Origin: a virus
Length of the DNA stretch: 21,757 nucleotides
Reading direction: 5' to 3' (one strand)
Virus record (IMG/VR): IMGVR_UViG_3300031227_002617
Location: 1 to 21,757 of that record
In this document: in pieces, positions 4,810-11,577 of the stretch
Position numbering within the stretch: the stretch's first letter is position 1
How the letters are laid out: every line of letters starts with the position of its first letter
Notes under the pieces: generated by a model
What the model saw: the letters and a program-made list of their open reading frames with translations, nothing else
What the model was told of the DNA's origin: nothing
Database searches by the model: none
Translations under genes and position numbers: made by a program

Positions 4810-6825
4810 ATGTCAATTATCGACCAAAAACTAACCGACGCTATTGCAAAGGTAGGAACTAAGGAGCCCTTAGACCCAGACATTAAGATTGAAGAATCGA
4901 AGTACATACCAACTGAATTGGAGATTAAAGTTCGTGGTAATATTCTTAAAGACTTCGCCTTTGGTTATCAAACAATGTATCGGCCACGCCAGGAATTTAA
5001 CGACTTATCCGTTTTACAACGTGACCAAGTGGACTCGATGGCTTTTAATACGTATCAACCAAATAACGGTGAGCCAGAGGAAGGCGACCCGGCCAACTCA
5101 TGGCATTCAAATGCGATTCGACCTATCGAACGAAACAAAGCTATTTCAATGGCTGGTCACGCAGCTGGACGTCTAGGTTTTTTGCAAGTACAAGCTACCG
5201 ATAACGAGGCTAACCCAGAAGACGACTCGTCAATGATAATGAATTCAGCTCTTGATTGGGTGAGTTCTACCTATTTTAGTAAAGAATGGTGGCTACATGC
5301 GGTCTTGCAGTCAGAGGTTTCTCCGGCTTGTATCGTCCATCAGGAATACCGCCAAGTATGGCGAGAAATGAAAACAACACGAAACAAAACAGGCGAATGG
5401 AATACAAAATTTGTTTTGGATGAGTGTAATTCCGGGTTTATTGGTACAATCGTGCCAACTGATCAGCTTTATATTGATAATATTTTTGAGAAAGATATAC
5501 AAAAACAAAGGTTCCTTCTTTGGAGGCGCGTGCAATCGCATGACCAATTAGAGGCTAAGTATCACGGCAAGAAAAATTGGGAACATGTTCGCAAAGGAAT
5601 GCAGTTACTTTTCAATGACGCTAATCAAGGATTTTATTTTGCTTATGACCCGAATCTACGCGACCAACTTGGGGAGGAAGTTATTTATTGGTCAAAAGAT
5701 AAAGGCGGGTGCATGGTCACGATGGTAAATGGAATCATAATAGGCGAAGCCGACGAAAAGAACCCCAGAGAAGATGGACTCTTTCCATTCGGGAAGTGGT
5801 TTTATTCGTGGATTCGTGAAAACTGTTTTTATGGAAAATCACTCGTGTTTGCGGTTTCTCACGACGCTAATATTATCAATACTTTGTACCCTGTGCTTGT
5901 TGATGGTGCTATTATCGACACGATGAAGCCAATGAAGTACATAGGCGAGGATATTATTGGTTCGGATGTAATTATCCCGGGTGCTACGGTTAATATGCGT
6001 GACCCAAAATCACAGCTTGAGCCGTTGCTTCCACCACTTCAAACAACAAATCTACTAAATGCACTGAGCGAAGTTGAAAAATCCATTGACCAGACGGCGA
6101 ATACACAGGCAACACCAGCGGATAGACCTGGCCAAATCACGGCATACGAAATGTCATTGCGTGAAGAACAAATGCAACAAGACCTAGGGCCTTTTTACTC
6201 GGAACTTATTGGTGCAAGTGTTCAGATGACGCGATTGGTTCTAGGTGATATTCTTCAATTTATGACTACGGTAGATATTGACCAAATGCAGGGAGCAAAG
6301 GCAGGTCTACGTTACAAATCGTTTTTAGTTGAATTAAAGAACGGTGAGAATGGTGCTAAGAAACGTAAAGTTCAATTTGAAAGTATAGGTTCTGAGATGG
6401 GAAGCGAGGAAGCAATCATGGAAGCCTCAGCCGGGATACTTAAAGAGCAAGGCGGAATTAATCCTGACACAGAAATAGTGAAAGCCGACCCGATACGTGC
6501 AAGAGCTATGAAATATGCGATGGTGATGTCAGATGACGTACTCAAACCAAAGAGCGAGAAGGTACGTTTTCAGCAAAATCTCGAAATGCTTGATAAGATT
6601 ATCGCAACCGAAGGCGTTAAACCCGGACTCAATAATATGGAGGAGGTTGTAAAGAAATTGTTATATTCGACGAATCCAGTAACGGCTAGAAACCCTGACT
6701 CATTCGTAGGACAGCCCAACCCACAGGGCGGGGCAAACTTACCGCCACCTCCAACCTCCGGCGCACAGGGCGCACCACAGGGCGCACCACAAGGTCAACC
6801 GGCCATGCCAGCACCACAAATGTAG
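4810..6825 (+). CDS. Portal protein
   Basis: About 671 aa from ATG 4810 (MSIIDQKLTDAI). A GTG at 4792 overlapping the terminase stop would add six residues; I prefer the ATG because every other gene here uses one. It is the dodecameric ring at the head vertex through which DNA is packaged and ejected. Evidence: position immediately after the large terminase, length of 600-700 aa usual for podovirus-type portals, an N-terminal clip/stem layout rich in Trp and aromatic residues (e.g. YFSKEWWLHAVL), a long helical region near 430-510 (NALSEVEKSIDQTANTQ, AYEMSLREEQMQQDLGPFYS) matching the stem-to-crown helix pattern of portals, and a Gln/Pro/Gly-rich C-terminus. The tail has short tandem repeats (GAPQGAPQG) coded by a 12-bp repeat near 6765-6800. 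The family call is by pattern and context. Confidence 0.85.
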   Translation: MSIIDQKLTDAIAKVGTKEPLDPDIKIEESKYIPTELEIKVRGNILKDFAFGYQTMYRPRQEFNDLSVLQRDQVDSMAFNTYQPNNGEPEEGDPANSWHSNAIRPIERNKAISMAGHAAGRLGFLQVQATDNEANPEDDSSMIMNSALDWVSSTYFSKEWWLHAVLQSEVSPACIVHQEYRQVWREMKTTRNKTGEWNTKFVLDECNSGFIGTIVPTDQLYIDNIFEKDIQKQRFLLWRRVQSHDQLEAKYHGKKNWEHVRKGMQLLFNDANQGFYFAYDPNLRDQLGEEVIYWSKDKGGCMVTMVNGIIIGEADEKNPREDGLFPFGKWFYSWIRENCFYGKSLVFAVSHDANIINTLYPVLVDGAIIDTMKPMKYIGEDIIGSDVIIPGATVNMRDPKSQLEPLLPPLQTTNLLNALSEVEKSIDQTANTQATPADRPGQITAYEMSLREEQMQQDLGPFYSELIGASVQMTRLVLGDILQFMTTVDIDQMQGAKAGLRYKSFLVELKNGENGAKKRKVQFESIGSEMGSEEAIMEASAGILKEQGGINPDTEIVKADPIRARAMKYAMVMSDDVLKPKSEKVRFQQNLEMLDKIIATEGVKPGLNNMEEVVKKLLYSTNPVTARNPDSFVGQPNPQGGANLPPPPTSGAQGAPQGAPQGQPAMPAPQM

Positions 6826-6840
6826 AATTAACCCTTAACA

Positions 6841-6875
6841 TAGGAGGAGTTAAAGGCTAAAGCCACTACTCCAAA
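6841..6875 (+). promoter_or_regulatory. Isolated Shine-Dalgarno-like sequence in a hairpin
   Basis: AGGAGGAG (6842-6849) is the strongest Shine-Dalgarno match in the window, yet no start codon lies at a usable distance; the next ATG is 38 bases away (6888). GGAG(T) at 6846-6850 pairs with (A)CTCC at 6868-6872 around an inner GGC/GCC stem, so the motif is at least partly sequestered. It may be an RNA-level regulatory element, an RNA-processing site, or coincidence. Confidence 0.3.
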
Positions 6876-6887
6876 CAGAGAAAGTTT

Positions 6888-7367
6888 ATGATAATAGAAA
6901 GACTGTTAACTCCCAACATCTGGTTGCAAGCTCTTCCAGTTGTTCGCAATCATCTCGCCAAAGCGTTCAAAACTGAACGTTCGGCCTCGCCACGTATCGT
7001 GACAGAGCTTGGCAATACCCGCGTTGAGTCAGACGGATTTACGGTAGAGGATTTGAGGGTTTTTAGTGTTGAATCTATGCAAGAATGGCTTGGATTTACA
7101 ACCATCGACCCCATGACAGATGTGAACGCATTATTTGAAATGTGTGCAACCAAGGCAGAAGAAACTCTTGGCATTTGTGAAACTATTATAAGCCCTTCCA
7201 TCGATGATGGTGTCGCCCCAGTTGAAAAAGACACAACCCCGGAAAATGTGGACTCTGTCGAAAAAACGACGACACTAACAGACGAACCCTTTTGCCATTT
7301 TTGCACGGCTAAAGGCCCTATCAATCACCTTAAAGTATGCAATCGACCATCTAAAACTAATCAATAA
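6888..7367 (+). CDS. Uncharacterised protein with C-terminal zinc-finger-like motif, 159 aa
   Basis: A 159-aa protein of unknown function between portal and scaffold. The N-terminal two thirds appear mixed helical (RLLTPNIWLQALPVVRNHLA, VEDLRVFSVESMQEWLGF). Residues about 100-135 are an acidic, Thr-rich linker (EKDTTPENVDSVEKTTTL). The C-terminus contains FCHFCTAKGPINHLKVCN, a CxxC-x8-H-x3-C knuckle that should bind one zinc. An in-frame TAA at 6858-6860 upstream fixes the ATG at 6888 as the first start. Genes at this position often encode head-maturation or portal-associated factors, but nothing in the sequence says protease or adaptor. It is followed eight bases later by the 178-aa gene, so it is presumably co-transcribed. 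Confidence 0.7.
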   Translation: MIIERLLTPNIWLQALPVVRNHLAKAFKTERSASPRIVTELGNTRVESDGFTVEDLRVFSVESMQEWLGFTTIDPMTDVNALFEMCATKAEETLGICETIISPSIDDGVAPVEKDTTPENVDSVEKTTTLTDEPFCHFCTAKGPINHLKVCNRPSKTNQ

Positions 7368-7375
7368 TTACTACT

Positions 7376-7912
7376 ATGAAAACTTTTACAATCAAATCCT
7401 CACTTGCTTACGGTTTATCACATCGCTTACGTACAATGGACGGTCAAGCTATTGTTGACGCTTGTTCCTCTTTTTTTAACGCCCTTGTAGCTATTCGTAA
7501 GAACATGGCCAACGCCGATAAAATCAATGAGGCCAACGCCGTATTTGTTCGCGCCGTTGAGGATACAGAAGCAAAGAAACGCGTCATCTTTGATGAAGAA
7601 CAAAAGAATTTTCAAGCTGCCAAAACTGAAATTAAAAAAGACGATAAAGAAGCTACGGCCAAGGAGGCTGAATTGTCACGCAAATTTCAAACAGAATTTA
7701 ACAAGAAGGCTGCAGAAGTTCAGAAGTTATCAAAAGCTGACCCAGATTCCTTAATCTCTGTATCACTTGGCGATGATGAGTATGAAAAGGTTTTAATCCC
7801 AGTATTTATGAAAACAGCTCAACTTTGGGATGTAGACGGTAACGGTAAAGGCCAAGAGTTATTTGTTCAGGTGGGCGACGCAATAGAGAATTTAACACCA
7901 GAGGTTAAATAG
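7376..7912 (+). CDS. Uncharacterised helical (coiled-coil) protein, 178 aa
   Basis: A 178-aa protein with no recognised family. Residues about 55-120 are strongly charged and Ala-rich, with Glu and Lys spaced as in a coiled coil (VEDTEAKKRVIFDEEQ, DDKEATAKEAELSRKFQTEF). They are followed by a short mixed C-terminal region (LISVSLGDDEYEKVLIPVF, DVDGNGKGQELFVQVGDAIE). The N-terminus FTIKSSLAYGLSHRLRTMDG looks amphipathic. It lacks a signal peptide or membrane span. It lies in the head-morphogenesis block, between the zinc-finger gene and the Cys-containing 120-aa gene that starts two bases after its stop. A chaperone or assembly role is possible but not shown. Confidence 0.7.
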   Translation: MKTFTIKSSLAYGLSHRLRTMDGQAIVDACSSFFNALVAIRKNMANADKINEANAVFVRAVEDTEAKKRVIFDEEQKNFQAAKTEIKKDDKEATAKEAELSRKFQTEFNKKAAEVQKLSKADPDSLISVSLGDDEYEKVLIPVFMKTAQLWDVDGNGKGQELFVQVGDAIENLTPEVK

Positions 7913-7913
7913 T

Positions 7914-8276
7914 ATGCCAAAAAAAGGAGAATGTAGGTATTGTAAAGCGCTTTCAGTTATTCACGATGTTGAAAGTATTGTGGAATACACCACGGACGGC
8001 TTGAAAATTGGCGGTAAGAAGCCTACAGACGCTCAATTAAAGGAACTAATTGGTCAATGTTTGTTTTTAGAACGTTCCGAATTATGGAAATTATTAAGTT
8101 CGACCCTCAAAGCTCAAGCAATTAAAACTGGACTTATTGAATCAAAAGATTTTGATCAGGTTATTTTCGCTAAAGCCTCGTTGCATTCAGTGGATGTTCA
8201 ACAAAGTATAATAAATGCCATAAGATTAGAGAATAAGAACCGTGAAGGAGTGGCTAAGACTACCAAGAGTAATTAA
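7914..8276 (+). CDS. Uncharacterised 120-aa protein with N-terminal CxxC
   Basis: A 120-aa protein starting MPKKGECRYCKALSVIHDVES. The CRYC pair near the start suggests half a zinc knuckle, which would need a partner protein or dimer to complete it since no second pair is present (the only other Cys is in GQCLFLERSELW). The rest is predicted helical, with a Lys/Asn-rich tail. Its start is one base past the stop of the preceding gene, and the 3' end touches the scaffold promoter (8273-8289). The two small neighbours on its left suggest a co-transcribed trio of head-assembly accessory proteins. Function not recognised. Confidence 0.65.
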   Translation: MPKKGECRYCKALSVIHDVESIVEYTTDGLKIGGKKPTDAQLKELIGQCLFLERSELWKLLSSTLKAQAIKTGLIESKDFDQVIFAKASLHSVDVQQSIINAIRLENKNREGVAKTTKSN

Positions 8277-8289
8277 GACGTGCTATAAT
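8273..8289 (+). promoter_or_regulatory. Extended -10 promoter of the scaffold/capsid unit (repeat copy 1)
   Basis: TTAAGACGTGCTATAAT: an extended -10 box (TGC-TATAAT) with no recognisable -35. The same 17 bases occur at 20927-20943, in front of another virion gene. This suggests a shared phage promoter class or activator site that boosts expression of capsid-region genes. Confidence 0.6.
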
Positions 8290-8302
8290 TAAAATAACTT
8301 CA

Positions 8303-8322
8303 CGCGCAGTAACCAATGCGCG
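8303..8322 (+). promoter_or_regulatory. 5' leader hairpin before the scaffold gene
   Basis: CGCGCA (8303-8308) pairs perfectly with TGCGCG (8317-8322) around an eight-base loop, between the -10 box and the ATG at 8334. It leaves an unstructured GTTAAATAAAT before the start codon. It probably stabilises the mRNA or keeps the start region open. Confidence 0.45.
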
Positions 8323-8333
8323 GTTAAATAAAT

Positions 8334-8972
8334 ATGGAAATCAAAGACAAAGAGGGTAAGCCGGATATCACCTCACCGGCAGAGGGTAAACAATCGGGAG
8401 ATACCTCGCCTGATAATGGCGGTAACAAATCCGATACGCCTACGGATGAGTCTGCTATAAAGATAGCTGACCTTGAAGCGCGTTTAGCTAAGGAAACTAA
8501 AGACAAAGAGGTTTATCGTGCGGGCTTGCTCGCAGCGAAAGAACTTGGTTCTAAACCTAAAATAACGCCAGAGGATTTAGCAGACCCTGTTAAATTAGAT
8601 TCAGCTATCGAAGCGAAAATCAAACAGGATAAATTGGAACAACAAGCGCAAACTGACGCTGAGGCCAAAACCTTAGAAGACGACCGCTTGAAAGCGGAGA
8701 ATGAAGAACTGCGCCGAACACTCGAAGCTGCTAAAACTGCCGGGTTCTCGTCCCCAAGCGTGGGGTCAGGTCATAACGAAAATTCTGAATCAAAACCGCA
8801 AGGTTATTGGTCGGAACCTCAAAAGGCCGAACTTAGACAGATGTATCAGTCAAGGAACCTCTATTCATCAGAACAAATTGACACGATGATTAAGAGGGCT
8901 GAGGATATTGCAAGAGCAAAATCTGCAACATCTGAACGCGGTAATGATTTGTCAGATACCCGCCCATACTAA
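8334..8972 (+). CDS. Putative capsid scaffolding protein
   Basis: A 212-aa, very hydrophilic protein. Residues 1-45 are disordered and rich in Asp, Gly, Ser and Pro. Residues about 44-140 form long charged helices likely to be coiled coils (LEARLAKETKDKEVYRAGL, KQDKLEQQAQTDAEAKTLED, LKAENEELRRTLEAAKTAG). A Ser/Asn-rich linker leads to a helical C-terminus with basic residues (EPQKAELRQMYQSRNLYSSEQ, then MIKRAEDIARAKSA), the usual capsid-binding end. Size, composition and position two genes before the major capsid protein all match tailed-phage scaffolds, which organise the procapsid and then leave. It has its own promoter, as expected for a protein needed in bulk. There are no protease residues, so it is not a fused protease-scaffold. 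Confidence 0.8.
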   Translation: MEIKDKEGKPDITSPAEGKQSGDTSPDNGGNKSDTPTDESAIKIADLEARLAKETKDKEVYRAGLLAAKELGSKPKITPEDLADPVKLDSAIEAKIKQDKLEQQAQTDAEAKTLEDDRLKAENEELRRTLEAAKTAGFSSPSVGSGHNENSESKPQGYWSEPQKAELRQMYQSRNLYSSEQIDTMIKRAEDIARAKSATSERGNDLSDTRPY

Positions 8973-9011
8973 AAAATCCATACGTTCCACAAGATTTTCG
9001 CGCTAACTTAT

Positions 9012-9017
9012 TATAAT
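9012..9017 (+). promoter_or_regulatory. Possible -10 box before the decoration-protein gene
   Basis: A perfect TATAAT, 17 bases before the ATG at 9035, with no clear -35 hexamer. The short leader is T-rich (eight consecutive T). It may raise expression of the decoration and major capsid genes. Confidence 0.4.
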
Positions 9018-9034
9018 TAACGTGAATTTTTTTT

Positions 9035-9532
9035 ATGTCTACTTCTTCAGTGAAAGACTTAGAATTGTTATCAAGCAAAAACGGTTCGGGTTTCCCAGGA
9101 ACAAAAAAGGTTAATGTTGCAGCTTCTGCTACATTGATTTATCCAGGTGACCCAGTTGCACAAGCCCCAGGTGAAATTGTTGGCTCAATCTTAGCCACGA
9201 ACAAACCTGTAGTTGCAACTGACTTTATAACCGGTATTGCTTATAGCATTTCAAACAACACCTCAGATTTAGCCGGCACAGTTCAGGTTCTACCAATCGA
9301 CTCAGGCGACATCTGGTTGATCAGTGCAAACGATACAACAGACTACGACACACAGGCAGAATACGACGCTTTAGTCGGCAAACGTGTTTTGATGGATTTA
9401 ACTACCCTCAAATACACTCTATTGGCAACAGATGGAGCAACTAATGGTTGCGTTATCGAGCCTTTAGACATTACTCGTTACCCAGGCAAGGTTGCTTTTA
9501 GCTTCCGCACCGGCGTTTCGACTTTAGTTTAA
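9035..9532 (+). CDS. Candidate capsid decoration / head-stabilising protein
   Basis: A 165-aa protein, predicted almost entirely beta-strand (KVNVAASATLIYPGDPVA, ITGIAYSISNNTS, AGTVQVLPIDSGDIWLISA, KVAFSFRTGVSTLV), with many Thr, Ser, Ala and Gly and a single Cys. It sits between scaffold and major capsid protein, the usual slot for a decoration or cement protein. The ILATNKPVVATDFITGIA region, with a small hydrophobic beta core, fits the compact beta-barrels of such proteins. No sequence family was recognised, so the call is by position and composition. It could equally be a minor head protein. No Shine-Dalgarno motif; the leader is T-rich. Confidence 0.6.
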   Translation: MSTSSVKDLELLSSKNGSGFPGTKKVNVAASATLIYPGDPVAQAPGEIVGSILATNKPVVATDFITGIAYSISNNTSDLAGTVQVLPIDSGDIWLISANDTTDYDTQAEYDALVGKRVLMDLTTLKYTLLATDGATNGCVIEPLDITRYPGKVAFSFRTGVSTLV

Positions 9533-9561
9533 TTCATAACAGCAAATAATAAACTACTTAT

Positions 9562-10491
9562 ATGTTTACAGAAGCTGATAATCTAGCGATAACTCGAACA
9601 GAATTAGACTCCGTGTTTTTTCAACAGTTCGAGATAGGCGCTGGAGGTGCTTGGGGCGTAGCAACAGCCGAAAACGGCAAACTATTTCGTAAAGTACCAA
9701 CAACCCATTCTGCGTATATTCATAACGTCAACATGGGAACAGGTAAATGGAAGGCTATTGGAGAATTAGAGACAGTTCCATCCGATACACCAAAGACCGG
9801 TTACAAAAACACAGTTTTAGTTTCCGACTTCGCAGAAAAAATCCTCGTATCAAAGAATCTATTTGACGATAACATGCACGATGTTTGGGCTGAGGATGTT
9901 CGCCAGTTCGCCTTGATGGCGCGTATTACTCAGGATGATAATGCTTTTGGTTTATTCCGTGGCATGTTCGGCACGACTTTAACGCCAGATGGTGTAGCTG
10001 CAATAAGTGCAAGTCATGTCACACTTTCGGGTGAGACAGTTTCCAACTTGATAACAGGCGCTCTTACCGACTCAACTCTTAATCAAGGTTTGGTTAGTTT
10101 GCGCGAGCAAAAAAATCAACGTGGAGTAATCTTGGGTTCAGAAGGTAAGTATTTGGTTGTAGCACCAGCTGGTTTCAAGAACGCTCTTCAAATCACGCAA
10201 TCCGTTCTCGTATCAGATTCCGCTAATAACGCAGTCAATGTTTACCTTTCCGTATTTGGATTAGAGGTAATGACTTCCCCATACTTGGGCGCAGCTGCCG
10301 GCGGTTCCGACACAGCTTGGTTCTTACTCGCACAATTCCACGGTGTAAAACGTGTTGTTCGCCAAGGCGTTCAAACAGCGCTTGTATCATGGGAATACAG
10401 CGATAATCGTTCATACAAATATCAAGGCAACTACCGCGAAGCTTACTTCGTAGCAGATTGGGCTGGTATGGTAGGTTCGACAGGAAATTAA
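9562..10491 (+). CDS. Major capsid protein, HK97 fold (Mu gpT-like)
   Basis: A 309-aa protein that should build the icosahedral shell. Supporting features: location after scaffold; an N-arm followed by an E-loop-like stretch (NMGTGKWKAIGELETVPSDT); a helix-rich P-domain region (DVWAEDVRQFALMARITQDDNAFGLF, split over residues about 107-133); a central segment typical of Mu gpT-type capsid proteins (GKYLVVAPAGFKNALQIT, residues about 194-211); and a C-terminal A-domain strand pattern (VNVYLSVFGLEVMTSPYL, TAWFLLAQFHGVKRVVRQG). The length suits a medium-size HK97-fold capsid protein with a separate scaffold. A terminator-like hairpin follows, consistent with a boundary after a highly expressed gene. 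The Mu-gpT resemblance is from pattern memory and was not tested by alignment. Confidence 0.85.
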   Translation: MFTEADNLAITRTELDSVFFQQFEIGAGGAWGVATAENGKLFRKVPTTHSAYIHNVNMGTGKWKAIGELETVPSDTPKTGYKNTVLVSDFAEKILVSKNLFDDNMHDVWAEDVRQFALMARITQDDNAFGLFRGMFGTTLTPDGVAAISASHVTLSGETVSNLITGALTDSTLNQGLVSLREQKNQRGVILGSEGKYLVVAPAGFKNALQITQSVLVSDSANNAVNVYLSVFGLEVMTSPYLGAAAGGSDTAWFLLAQFHGVKRVVRQGVQTALVSWEYSDNRSYKYQGNYREAYFVADWAGMVGSTGN

Positions 10492-10503
10492 GAAATTCAG
10501 CTT

Positions 10504-10535
10504 AACCCGGTAGGCAATCGCCCGCCGGGTTTCGC
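10504..10535 (+). terminator. Intrinsic terminator-like hairpin after the major capsid gene
   Basis: AACCCGG (10504-10510) pairs perfectly with CCGGGTT (10525-10531), with a nested GGC/GCC pair inside. It is followed by only a short T run (TTTCGCTT). It is the most stable stem in the structural region and probably attenuates rather than fully stops transcription into the beta-helix gene. Confidence 0.6.
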
Positions 10536-10554
10536 TTAACAAATTAAATAAATT

Positions 10555-11532
10555 ATGTTAACAAACTTTCCAAACGGAATCACCTCGTACGGAATGCCAG
10601 TTGTTGGCGGTGGAGTACCATTTAGCTTCGGCAAATACTACTTTGTTGATTATGCTCTAGGCTCTGATGGCAACGCTGGCCTTTCGCCAAATGAAGCTTT
10701 CAAGACGCTTACAGCGGCTTACAATGCTTGCACAAGTAACATGGACGACACTATTATCATTCGTGGGTATTCAACCGTGGTTGACGCGCCTATCGCATGG
10801 ACTAAAAATCGAATACATGTCTACGGTTCAGATGGCACACCCGGGCGTCTCGTTCAGCAAGGCGCGATAATTTCATCTACCACAGCCGGCGCATTATCCT
10901 ATGTTATTAAAGACACTGGTACACGAAATAGCTTCGTAAATCTCAAGTTCATTCAAAATTCAGCCGTAGCAACAGCATTGACTGTACTAGAATTGGGTGG
11001 CGAAGGAACTTATCTTGCAAACTGTTCAGCCGTGTTTGGTGTAGCTGATAATCTTAGCGGAACAACTGCTCACGAAATAGTAGCCGGTACTGATTCAGCT
11101 TCAATGATTAACTGTACATTCGGTTCGGATGTCCTATTGACCTCTGGTGCTCGTACAGTTTTCTTGATTGATCAGGTTACTTCCGGTCAGGAATTCAAAT
11201 CGAACTACATTAGTGGTTGTAAATTCATCATTTCATCCTCTGAAACAACAGCAGAACTAATCTCGATGGCTGCCAATACAGACGTCTTGTTCACCAATCT
11301 TTTCGAAGATTGCACATTCATGGCTTCAATTGACACCGCCGGAGGCGTTGCATTGGCCAGAGCAGTTTCAACTGCAAATGGTCTAACAAAAGGAACTTTG
11401 TATTTCACAAATCCAAGACCCTTTGGAATTACTAACTTTGGTGTTAATGGCACAAACAATGATGGTCTTTACGTTATCGGCGCACTTGTCGTAGCAACTG
11501 ACCTCGTCGGAGTTCAACCAGTAGCAACTTAG
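10555..11532 (+). CDS. Right-handed beta-helix (pectate-lyase-like) virion protein
   Basis: A 325-aa protein. Residues about 28-60 (YYFVDYALGSDGNAGLSP, then FKTLTAAYNAC) are the signature opening of pectate-lyase-type beta-helices, in which a 'GSD..GLSP..AFKTL' loop begins the coil. The rest shows the short strand/turn rhythm of a parallel beta-helix (DTIIIRGYSTVV, NSFVNLKFIQNSAVA, ASMINCTFGSDVLL, SNYISGCKFIISS, TNLFEDCTFMAS), each rung ending in Asn, Cys or Phe stacks. Usually such proteins are tail spikes that bind or cleave surface sugars, but this one lies directly after the major capsid gene rather than with the fibres. It may therefore be a head fibre or capsid ornament. No catalytic residues could be assigned. 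Confidence 0.7.
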   Translation: MLTNFPNGITSYGMPVVGGGVPFSFGKYYFVDYALGSDGNAGLSPNEAFKTLTAAYNACTSNMDDTIIIRGYSTVVDAPIAWTKNRIHVYGSDGTPGRLVQQGAIISSTTAGALSYVIKDTGTRNSFVNLKFIQNSAVATALTVLELGGEGTYLANCSAVFGVADNLSGTTAHEIVAGTDSASMINCTFGSDVLLTSGARTVFLIDQVTSGQEFKSNYISGCKFIISSSETTAELISMAANTDVLFTNLFEDCTFMASIDTAGGVALARAVSTANGLTKGTLYFTNPRPFGITNFGVNGTNNDGLYVIGALVVATDLVGVQPVAT

Positions 11533-11537
11533 AGTTT

Positions 11538-11573
11538 TCCCTCTACCTCACTGCCAGGGGGTAGGGATAAAAA
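11538..11573 (+). terminator. Weak hairpin before the adaptor gene
   Basis: CTCTACC (11541-11547) pairs with GGTAGGG (11560-11566), with one G-U pair. It is preceded by TTTT and followed by ATAAAAA rather than a T run. It would act better in the minus direction than the plus, and may simply protect the mRNA end. The adaptor ATG is at 11578. Confidence 0.3.
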
Positions 11574-11577
11574 CTTT

